Shown here in pieces: positions 51,495 through 61,347 of a DNA stretch of 64,000 nt; position 1 is the stretch's first letter; every line of letters begins with the position of its first letter. Origin of the DNA: Ophiostoma sp. CBS 140.51. Lineage: Eukaryota; Ascomycota; Sordariomycetes; Ophiostomatales; Ophiostomataceae. The position numbers and the translations under genes are program-made. A model generated the notes under the pieces. That model was not told the DNA's origin, made no database searches, and worked only from the letters and a program-made list of their open reading frames with translations. The stretch lies in contig JANSLP010000036.1 of the NCBI GenBank assembly GCA_029298735.1, positions 62,001 through 126,000 on the forward strand, read 5' to 3'.

Positions 51495-52109
51495 CTAAGC
51501 AACCAGCTTCTTGACCGTCCGTGCCATCTCGGCCCGGTCGACATCCTTGCCGTCTAGAGGGCCACCAGGCGCCACCAGCACCTTGATGACATCACCCGCC
51601 CTGACGGCACCGCCAGCCGCCTCCTCCTTGAGCTTGGCCAGCACTTCCTTGGCTGCCGCCTCCACTTCGGCAGGGTCAACCTTGACGGAGCCGCTGTCGG
51701 CGTACGCCTCCAGAATCTTAATCTGCGACTCCTCCTTCTCCACCAGATCCTCGCGACCGGCCTCGCGGAACTCTGCCACGGCGTCCTGCGATGCCTTGGC
51801 CGTCTTGCGCAGCAGAGCCACCACTTTGGCGTTTGTGTTGACCGGGTTGGCTGTCTTGCTGGCGTTGAGCGTGGCGGCCATGATGCCCCGCAGCACCGTC
51901 AGGCGCGCCTTGTCCTTGGCCTTCATCGCCTCCTTGAGGTCGCCCCGGAGCTTGACCAGCAGCGGCGGCGGCGGTGCGTCCTCTTCCGAGGAATACATGC
52001 GGTGCTGGGTGCAGCAGCGTGTGGCGTTGGCAGCGACGGCAAACTGAGAGGAGAGCACCCGGGAGGGCGCGGCAGCGGTCAGCCGCGCGACACTGAGTCT
52101 TGAGGCCAT
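51495..52109 (-). CDS. AIM41-like mitochondrial GatB/YqeY-domain protein
   Basis: Single-exon gene, 204 residues. An N-terminal Arg/Ala/Ser-rich presequence (MASRLSVARLTAAAPSRVLS, about 40 residues) predicts mitochondrial import. The YqeY domain (about 48-204) shows LLVKLRGDLKEAMKAKDKAR, LTVLRGIMAATLNASK, then ESQIKILEAY and the C-terminal GDVIKVLVAP and RAEMARTVKKLV. The domain is related to the tRNA-binding tail of the GatB amidotransferase subunit. Yeast Aim41 is mitochondrial and affects mitochondrial inheritance; its molecular role is not settled. Length agrees with fungal homologues. Confidence 0.9.
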   Translation of the reverse strand: MASRLSVARLTAAAPSRVLSSQFAVAANATRCCTQHRMYSSEEDAPPPPLLVKLRGDLKEAMKAKDKARLTVLRGIMAATLNASKTANPVNTNAKVVALLRKTAKASQDAVAEFREAGREDLVEKEESQIKILEAYADSGSVKVDPAEVEAAAKEVLAKLKEEAAGGAVRAGDVIKVLVAPGGPLDGKDVDRAEMARTVKKLVA

Positions 52110-54935
52110 CTTGGGAGGTGGGTTGTGTGGGGAGGTCGTCGAGGAGCAGCAAAATGACTTCGGCAGCGGTTTGTAATGATTCAGACTTCGTTGGGGGTAT
52201 TGCGCGTGGTCAGGTAGTTGTCGTTGTTACTTCGTAAACGGTGGTATGAGTTGAGAGTTTGCCGACCTAAAATTTTGCTCCCAAGCTGCGAAAGGCTCCC
52301 GAATTGGCCAGTCAGATAGTCAGATTGCGGTGTTGCACCAACACGCCTAGGGCCGGCCTAGGGCGGGAAGGCGGTTGAAAAATAACGGGTCGAGTGTGCC
52401 ATTGGAGAAGCAAAAAGATGCGCTATTTCGAGCTGCCAAAGCTGCTCCATATCGCGGCAAGACCACACACACTTGTGCGCTAATAATGTCAGTAGATCAC
52501 GACCTGCCAGAGATCTGCTTTGTGATGAACGCCCAATTGGGCACCAAACGCGCCTATTAGAATAATCCGATCTGCGAAATTCTGTCATATTGGGATGGCA
52601 TTGGCCGTCTGAGGCATACGTCGTTTTTGCTGAAGAGCTGCCGACCCGCCTGGAGCAGGCTCCAAAGATTTGAAGTAAAGGGGACAAAGTGAAGCGAGCA
52701 TGTCGGTGGGCAATAAGCCGGCGATGCAGTTACCCATAACGGCCAGGCACAAACGCGTCTTGGGGATCCATCTGAAGTAGAGAACAAAAATGTCTCCGTG
52801 ATGTTTGACTGGCCAGTCAGTCACCTGACGGCTGGAGGAGCAACAGGGGGCTGCTTCGCGGATGCTCCCCGAGATCAGACCGTGCTCCAGATGGGCCTTG
52901 ATGCCCTGGCTAGCGCGTGTTTTTGTCGTCTTTTGTGAAGCCGAGTGGCCCATCCGGCATAGCTCGAGCTTCAAGTCCCGTCAACGGTTAGCTGAAAACT
53001 GGAGATAGGCTGCCGATACATCGTAACTCGGAAGATATCACAAAATACGGAACACGGCATGATAAAACGTACCTGTGCGAGTCTGTCGCCCACCTGTCAG
53101 AACAAACGCCTCGGTCTATCCACAGGCAAAGTTTGACAAGATTTCATATCATATGCCGACCTTGTTTCCTCCAATGTTCGAGCCTCGTTGTTTTGATGAT
53201 GGAAATGGCCTTCGATGAAGATAATTTGAAGCTTGATGGATCAGCGGCAGTCGGTTCCGTTTTTGTGACGCCCTCAACTGATCGAGGCGCGTCGTTCGCC
53301 CGAGAGCGAATGCCCCTTGTGTGCTCTGGGTCACCGTTGTGAGAGGTCCCAGATAGAGCTCCACCCACACTAACACCCTCCCAACTGGAGATCAATTTAA
53401 ACAGTGGTCTGTCAGACATGGATGTGCTGTGAAGGAGAGCTGACCACCACTCGCTGCCATCCCTTCTTCGGCGTTCATGTGCCAGACGAGTCCTCGTGTT
53501 TGTCAAGCCATGCTGTGGGCACGGTCGAGTAAAGGCGATGGAGGATGGGAGATGGAGAAGACGAGGCGAAGGAAGCCACAACGCTGCATGCAAGCAGCAG
53601 CCCGTTGGGCAGAAACCCGCTTGATATCCTTGTCGTGAACATGGAAGATCGGACTGGGCCTGACTATGCGAGGAGGGATGATCCGCAAGTGAACTCCCGG
53701 CCACAGGCCAGGCCCTCTTCCGTCGACACCCTTCCCATGCTAAAGCTTGGCTTGCCCAGGCAGGCCGACGTGTGGGTTGTTGGGTAGCTTCTGACAGGAG
53801 AGATGGCAAAGCCTGGCCGGCGGCTATCTGGTTAGGCCAACCACCTTGTCGTAAATTGTGACAGGCGGCAAACAAGGCATTGTGACGAGATCTATTGCCA
53901 TGTTAGCACTGCCATCTTCGTGGGGGAAATGATATGTTTGGATGCTCCTCTTACTTTTGTGATTCCTCCTCTTCATTTCCTTGACCCAGCACTTCCGTAT
54001 GCGGAGAACCTGGCCCCGTTGCGTATCTGTTCTTGCTGAAAGGTGGGTGTCGAGCGAGAAGGATATCGTCCATCCCTTGTCACTTTTTTTCGTCCTTAAG
54101 ATAGTTTTTGTCGCCTGTTGTGACATATTACCCCTGAATATGAAATCGGCAAGAGCGTCGGAATTCGCTCATAATGGGATGCACCTTCCACCTTCCACCC
54201 CGTACTTTGAATCTAGTGATTCGCTCCTTCTCTTCCGGCCCCCCAACACACTCGCTTTTCCCCAATGCTCAATACACACCATCGGGCATTACTGCACCCA
54301 TTGCTCCTGCCATTATCAGATATAGGGCCGCAATTCGGCGCCGTACGCTGCCATGGAAGGTGCGACTTTGCCTATTGCGGCCACGCCTTCCACATACATC
54401 AACCTCCTCCAACGCAGCTTCCTTCCTTTGAGAGAAAAGATCAATTTGATCTTTGTCATCCATCTCGCCGTTCGGCCTCACTCCTTTTGTCTGATCTCTT
54501 ACAAGCCATTTCAAAACAACAACAATCTCTCAACACACACGCACAGCACTCGATTCGAAAAAGCACCACACGCATACCCAAAGGTCGGGCTAAGCTTTGA
54601 GCTTGAAAGAAATGTATGAATTGTCTATTGTCTATTAGCAAATGGCAAGAGGCTCGCATATTTGTATATAATTGCTACCATGGAAAACGCAATGCTATGC
54701 AAAAAGCCAAAAAAAAAAAGCAAAAACCGAGAACAGAACAGAAGACCAGCTAACTGTAAAAGTGGCTAGTACCATGAATCGAAGTCGATGAACGCAGCAG
54801 AGGAGCTCCGCAAAGGTGCTCCAGACGCACATTTCACCCAGCCAAGGGTCCGTTTGAGAACAAGACAGAAAGGCTTCGGGCCTGCTAACATGCCTCGACA
54901 CTCCTCGGCATGCGCCATTGTAAGCCAAGATTCCA
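52110..54935. other. 2.8-kb gene-poor stretch
   Basis: Contains the AIM41 promoter and DNA downstream of the methyltransferase. Frames such as 53144-53875 (-) are open but composition-driven. Since the methyltransferase next door was invisible as a single ORF, a finely split gene here cannot be excluded, but I found no family motif. Confidence 0.45.
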
Positions 54936-56934
54936 TCATGGACGCTTCCGCCCGATGCACACATATCTGAAAGACGGCCGAGTGTTAGTATCTGCCCCTT
55001 ATTGTATAGAAGATTTGGAAGATGGGCTTATTGGAAAGACTCACAATGGAAAGTATGCCTAGATAGGAACCGACAAAAAAGGCGTTAGCTGATCATCGAC
55101 ATAGACACTGCAGAACCTCAACGGTATATCAAAATGGCAAGCAAGCTGGAAGGCCGTTGAAAGTCATATCCTCCGAGTCAAGCCTCATCCCAATCTATGC
55201 CATACCTTCATTGCTGGGTTGCTTGCTTCTTGTCGAGCTTGTGCGATCAACACCTGTGCTTGGTCGAAGGGCATCCTGTGAGTTCACCCAAGAGATATAT
55301 CGTCAGCCTAGAATAATAAACTAACACCACCAGGCTTTATGTACCAGGTCTCTCGCCGACACAACCGCGGCTTTCGGGCTAAAAAGCATTGGAAACAGAC
55401 TCACCCTAATCTTTGCGTAAAGATGTACATCGCCTGTGATGACAACAATCGTTGTACGTTCTCCCGGTTTATTCGTCCAACTTGGTTCATCCGAGGATCT
55501 GCAATACTGACGTTAGAATAGGAGGCAAATCTCGGGGGTTTCTTTGAAATACGTTATTCTCTTACCGGTCGGCCACCCGCACATCGGCATTTGTATACAA
55601 TTCGTCTCGACGTCCACGAATCCGGCATGGCGTACAAGCTCTTTCATCCGGAGCGGTACCCTCGGGTCTTTGACATCGCTGGCACCCTGCAAGTATAACT
55701 CGGACCACTGACTGAGTCCACTTCCTGTTTCGCATCGCCGCCAGTTAGTATAAGCTCTGTGCACAACAAGCTCCCTCGCCTTGCCGGCATATACTACTCA
55801 CTGGGTGTCAAAGATCCGTTGTCTGATTGCGCATTGAAGTATATCTCGACGATTTGGCACCAGCCTCCAGGTCGTATTACCCGGTGCATATCTTTCAGGT
55901 AACTTCTCCATCGCCCCGCGTTGATGCCTCCAGCAACCATCTGACTGTGTACTAGATCGAACTCGCCCGTGTTAAATGTGAACCTGTGGAGATAATTCGT
56001 GGTCAGAAATGCACAACTCCAAATATCACAAAGGTGTGCACAACCGTGCCAACAATGGGTCCGTACCTCTTGTTCAGGTCGTCTACCTGAAAACCAAGAT
56101 TGGGCAAGTCGACATATTGATCCATATGGGGGCTGACATCGATTCCGAGAACCTATTATGAGCAATGGGTCAGCATGTGCATATCCTCGCCATACCCTCT
56201 TGTCCTTCTTCCGTCGAAAACAAGCATTCGCTGCAAGCTGCCGTCTCCGAGAGAGACTTTGTCCAAGTCCAGCCATCGCCGCCAACGAGGTTAATGACGT
56301 CTTCTCGTGGACAGAGGCAGGCTAAACGCGGCCTGGGTCACAGATTCGAATACCTCGTGACCGACAAACCCACGAGTTGCAAAGATTTCGGCGGCACAAC
56401 TCAAAACATGGAGAAGCCTAATGAATACATACCTCGCATTCCGGATACAATGCGGCAACCTCGGCTGCCCAAGCTCCTGTGCCGAAGCCGCAGTCGAGAA
56501 CTTTTCTCGGTTCAATGGGTGGGAAAATCAAACGGTCGTCGAAAACTTTTCTGAACGCTTCGTGAGCAACCTGCAGCCGTTCAACTTCATCCTGTCTACA
56601 AGTTAGCAATGACATATCCTGCGGCTCGCTTTTGGTGCTCTTTGGTGCTGCCCCTCTCGATCCTGGGTGATGCGAAAATGCAATTGCCAGAAAGAGGGCC
56701 GGTCAATACCTCGTCTATGGGAGAGAAATACACGTTGTTCTGTAATGAGTAACGCTGGTAGTCTCTTCCGTGGATTGTGACGGTTTGTATGTATATCTCA
56801 TCCAGAGGAACGGTCTGATCGTAACTGTTGCTGTCAGTATTGGTTTTGCTAACTTTATCAAAGGGGCGTGCAACAAAACAAAAACAAAAACAAAAAACTC
56901 AAGAACTCGGTTGCTATTACCTCTCGGCTGCCAT
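54936..56934 (-). CDS. UMTA/LaeA-like SAM-dependent methyltransferase
   Basis: Ten exons, complement(join(54936..54966,55045..55058,55206..55275,55405..55498,55566..55724,55802..55983,56067..56152,56433..56591,56710..56848,56921..56934)), predicted 315 residues. All nine introns begin GT and end AG, and phases agree throughout. The protein reads RLIFPPIEPRKVLDCGFGTG (SAM motif I at about 82-90), VLGIDVSPHMD (motif II), FQVDDLNKRFTFNTGEFDLV, HRVIRPGGWCQIVEIYF (motif III/post-III) and SDNGSLT. It ends with INRENVQRLLSSQAMYIFTQ, VLIAQARQEASNP and AYFPLYVCIGRKRP, the usual fungal UMTA-family ending. Substrate unknown; relatives occur in secondary-metabolite clusters and as LaeA-like regulators, but no biosynthetic core gene lies nearby. 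Exons 1 and 9 are 14 nt each; the intron at 56153-56432 is 280 nt. Confidence 0.85.
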
Positions 56935-57824
56935 CGCGGCGAAATTGTGCAAGTCTACCAAGCGTCACAAGAAGTTGGCACCGGTGCTGCATTCAAGAGA
57001 CGAGATCCCACGGTTTTTTTTTTCTGCGTGAAGGAGACGAAGAGACTGTTGTCAAGAGTCTAAACAGCGATATTTTGAGTGCTCTTTGTCGACTACCAAT
57101 ATGGACGTGTGGCTAGCAACCTGCCCGTCACGAAGAAAAAGACTTGCTGGCGGGTAGTCGGCTTGAGGGCTTAAAGACTCAGAGCCATATCTGTTAGTCC
57201 CCTGGGGCTGTCGAACAGCTATATTTCTGCAGAAAAAAAGCTGGCACATTTCTACTCCTTTTTCATGGAGGGTGTATTACCGCCTGAAGGGCAACACAAT
57301 TTCCTGGAAGTGGACCCTCTCGACCTTGCCAGGTAGCTTAGATTGGGTGACCAGTGCAGGAGGCTTTCACTCCCCATGATATCGCCGTCGATCTTCACTT
57401 TAGGGGCACTTACAGCCGGGAACAGACAGCCCACGGCCGCGGGAGCTTGGAGTGTGCCTCGCTCCTGGACGGATGTTTCAGTGAGAGACATACTACCCTC
57501 ACTCCTGGGATGCAGCTCTATATACAAGGTAAGATATTTATGTCTTCTTTCTTTGTCATGTCCTATTGCTTGCTTCTTTGTCTGGATGCGAGGGTTTTCA
57601 TTTTCCTACCCGAGCACATCTCCAATAAAGAGTAAAAAGCTGACAGCATCGATTTATTCTGTTTCTTAGGTCTCTCTCAGGTTCTGACCTCCATCCCAAC
57701 TGGCGACATGCCACCCCACAGAGTTACACTACTCACATACATGTGCTTCGCCGCCCCTCCCACGCGTCCAGTTGGGGGCCACAACGCCACGCCGACGGGC
57801 CCAAGTATCGAAATAACAGCCACT

Positions 57825-57857
57825 CTTGTTTGTGTGGAGGCCAAGTCAGGTCCAACA
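57825..57857 (+). repeat. CVEA-SGPT fragment, copy 1
   Basis: Reads LVCVEAKSGPT on the + strand. It is related to an inverted copy about 0.6 kb downstream (58438-58470). Eleven codons share nine amino acids but only 21 of 33 bases, with most differences at third positions. Confidence 0.4.
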
Positions 57858-58437
57858 GAAGGCCACCTCTCGACCCGACCACCAGGCTAGTGGTTCCGAC
57901 CGGTTTTGCGAGTTTGTGAGGGTGTATTGCTGCCTGAATAATGGAAGCCACAGTCATATCCTATGATATGTCGAGGCTGCTATCTCTCTTCTTTCGGATG
58001 GGAAGACGCTTTTGGCGAAGAAGCCGGTGTTTGGGAGGTACTACTAGGCACGAGAAACATCGTTTGGCGCATCTGACGGGATCACCGCCTCTTACAAGCC
58101 CTCGCTATATGTGCGGCTTCCACGCTGGTGGCGGCACTGCGTCCTATCTCAAGAGACCAACGGGAGTGTGGGTGGTGCTGTGTCCTTTGCTTTGCTGGCA
58201 ACACTTTGAAGTCCATTTGCCTAGACCTGGTCTCGGTTTAATGTGCAGCCCCTATTTTATGGACACGATCACCTTTCTCGGATTGAAGAAGGAGGGTCCA
58301 GTTGGCTCGACTAAAGTTTGAGGCCACAACCTTGGCTTGGTCCTTGTCGCTGGAGAGTTTATTGCAAGGTTCCACCCCACACACCATCTTGTGTTCTGTC
58401 GCCTTTTCCTCCCTGGTCCTTGTTTTGGCATAACACC

Positions 58438-58470
58438 GGTAGGTCCACTATTTGCTTCCACACACTCCAG
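58438..58470 (-). repeat. CVEA-SGPT fragment, copy 2 (inverted)
   Basis: Reads LECVEANSGPT on the - strand, within an open frame of 154 codons (58252-58716). The surrounding translation (GIPAAIKEFETLLQSEEREQ, RPLQNIVRDVATASHLNHLN) looks protein-like but is not recognised. Confidence 0.4.
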
Positions 58471-61320
58471 AACTGTGTTTCCTTTTGTCATTTTCCTTGC
58501 CATGTCTCGCAGACCGCCAGGTTGAGAGTTCAAATGGTTCAAATGACTTGCTGTCGCCACATCGCGCACAATATTTTGCAAGGGTCTAACTGACGGCGTG
58601 AATAGTGGAGTACCCTGTCTTCCGTTCTGCTCCCTTTCCTCACTCTGCAGCAATGTTTCAAACTCCTTGATCGCGGCAGGTATTCCTGATACGGAAGATA
58701 CAAAGTATGGCGACACGGCTAGTACTTGTACCCGTGCTTTGTCTATATTGTCACAACATCAAAATCGAGTGTCGACCTAGCAAATCTCCCAGATATACGA
58801 CCAGGCATCACAGTTTTCCAACAGCGCGGCGCAAAATTTACCAGCGCGTGGCGCGGGTAGCAATACTTAACTGGACCTGGACCTTTTCCTCCTTGCAAGA
58901 GAGCCGCAGCCGACACTGCCGCGCACCCACGCAACGCACGTCTGCTGTGAAAAGCAGAGAAAGGGATCGCCGACAAAACGGTCTCTTTTTGCAGTGTTAT
59001 GAGTGGGGTGTATCTCACTTTGTATGTACCCGTACAGTGTACATACATATACAGCGCAGTGCATAAGTCGAAAAGGAGCACAAAACATTCCGCTCTGCAT
59101 TGGGGAGTTGCACAGCTACAGAGGCTTGTGTTTCCTCGGGCAGCAAATGCTTGGAAATGGGAACGATACGAAAGCCTCTCAGAAAAACCCGAGGACATGG
59201 ACTTGGGATTCAGAATGGCAAAATCGGCTTCGGCCCCGCCAGGGTGTTGCCGTCCTTTGGTGTCTTTTGGGGTTTGCTTAACCTTGAACGGGCAAGGAAA
59301 ACAAAAAAAGAAAGGGGCGTTGACCCAAAAGAAACAAAACGAAAAAGTCCCTAGAAGATTTGCTCACCGAGAAATGGGGACTTCTTCTAGGGGAGGCAGG
59401 GTCCCATCTGTCGGTCAGACAAGCGCAATTTCTCTGATCATATCATTATTTCCCGGTTTCTTGGTTCAGCGAAGCCCGCAAGGGTTTGGTGCGGTAGAAC
59501 AAAATTTTGTTCTGGTCGCTGCAAACACATTTCTATTGCAGATTTTACATGGCACATCCATGTCAACGAAGGGGTGTTGGGTCCCCCGAAGAAAAACGTG
59601 GGCGGGGCCTAGTCACCGAACTAGAACGTCATTTTGTTCTGGTGGAAGAATAAGGCAAATTGTCTCTCAACTTCTTTGAAAGGTGAGTAGCCATTGTTTA
59701 CCCCGTGAACTAGCCCCAGCAACCTCATATGTGTACTTCATACTTCACAAACTCAATCCAGTGCAATCATTTGCGTCTCTCTGCCGTTACTAATTCCGCT
59801 CTAACTAACATGGCAGCAAGAGAACAGACAGAGCAGACCCTCGGACTCCGAACCAGCCAAAATTGCTGGCGGGCAAACTACACAGTGATCATCCCAAATC
59901 CCGCGGTTGCATATGGGGACGAGCTCGTTTTTACACTGGTCCTGCGTCCTGCTACGCCGTTCCTACACATGCTTGAACACGATATACCACAGTAGAGACC
60001 GGCCGGCAAACATACACAGACCGAGCAGCAAGTCATTTTCATCTCGTCGTCCAGCTACCCACAGCACTCCTCGCGTCCTCACCGGTTGAAGAATGCCCTG
60101 CAAAGCAACGTCATGAGCGCAACGCTGCACCTCGGGAATGCCTGCAGAAGCAGATCCTTTCTTTATCTTTGCTTCTTCGAACTGTATCGTTTGCATTGAC
60201 GGCAAGGGGAGAAATCCTACAACGAAATTCAATATTCCCCATGCTGGAGTTTCCAGCGATTTTCCAGCGATTCCAGCACAATGGTCACGGCTAGCAAGGA
60301 GCATCTTTCGATGGGCCAGGCGACCCTGGGCTGTTCTGGCTCCGCCCCTGGCGTCACGCCAAAAAGCCTGAAACTTGGCCTTGCGGGACGAGATGCGGCA
60401 CTAGGCCCTCCTCAAGCGAGCACACTAGCCGTCCAGGGCAGGCACGAAGACACATACGGCAAGGCGCCATGATGAACGGAATAAAACACGACACGCGTGT
60501 GCTCCATCTCAGGAGGAGGATACGATGGAAGAGCAGATGTCCTTTCCAGTGGGTTAAATCAGGTTCCGCAGGTCGCAAAATACTTTGACTCCTTTTCCCA
60601 AGGACAGGGACATCTTCTTGGCCACCTCGTGACGAGCTTTGGGGACCGGAATACCCTGGCAAACCCAACAGGGAAAACCATCGGCTGGAAATCGAAGAGC
60701 ATCTTCTTCTCCGTTTGTATGTTTAGATGGGCGGAATGTCGTCAACCTGCCGCATTTGTGCACACGATCAGCAAAATATGTTTCTTCTTTGCTGGAAGCA
60801 AAAATCCAACGTCCTTGGTCTTGGCTGGACGACGGCGCCAGAAGGGGCCGAGTTCTTGTTTCGGGCGCTTCCAAACCGTCGGGACTTGGAGGTGTTTTCC
60901 TGCTTCCCTCACTGATGTCGTGCTTGTTCTGCTACTCGGACAGCAGAAAGGACCCGACCCACTCAGCACGAGCTCCATTCCGCTTCTGTCAGTTTCCACC
61001 GACTCCAGTTCACTTCGTCCTCGTGTGCATCTGTCGAATGCTTGCGAATTCAAACACTGGACGGCATGAAACAGTGACGGCCAGCCATACATATGCCATT
61101 GCTATGTTTGGAAACCTTTCGAACCCCAGAAAACTAGGGACACTGACAGATGGCCGTGCTGATTTCCGAGCACAACTTTCCATCCTTTTTTTCGCACCCA
61201 CTGCAGGGGCCAGCCATGAACAGCCGCGCTTTCACATAATTTATCTTCTTGATGGTTCAGGGCGGCGCATTTCCGCCACCTCAAAGGAGTAATGCTACTC
61301 ACTCAGTAACTGAACACGGA

Positions 61321-61347
61321 CAAGTCAACCAAGTCAGCCAAGTCAAC
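61321..61347 (+). repeat. 9-bp tandem repeat, three units
   Basis: CAAGTCAAC, CAAGTCAGC, CAAGTCAAC in direct tandem. Too short to suggest a function. Confidence 0.75.

Noticed and set aside
53144..53875. 243-codon - strand frame
   Set aside because: Open but without recognisable domain, and its Arg/Ser/Pro/His composition resembles other shadow frames; no gene on the opposite strand explains it either, so left unannotated.
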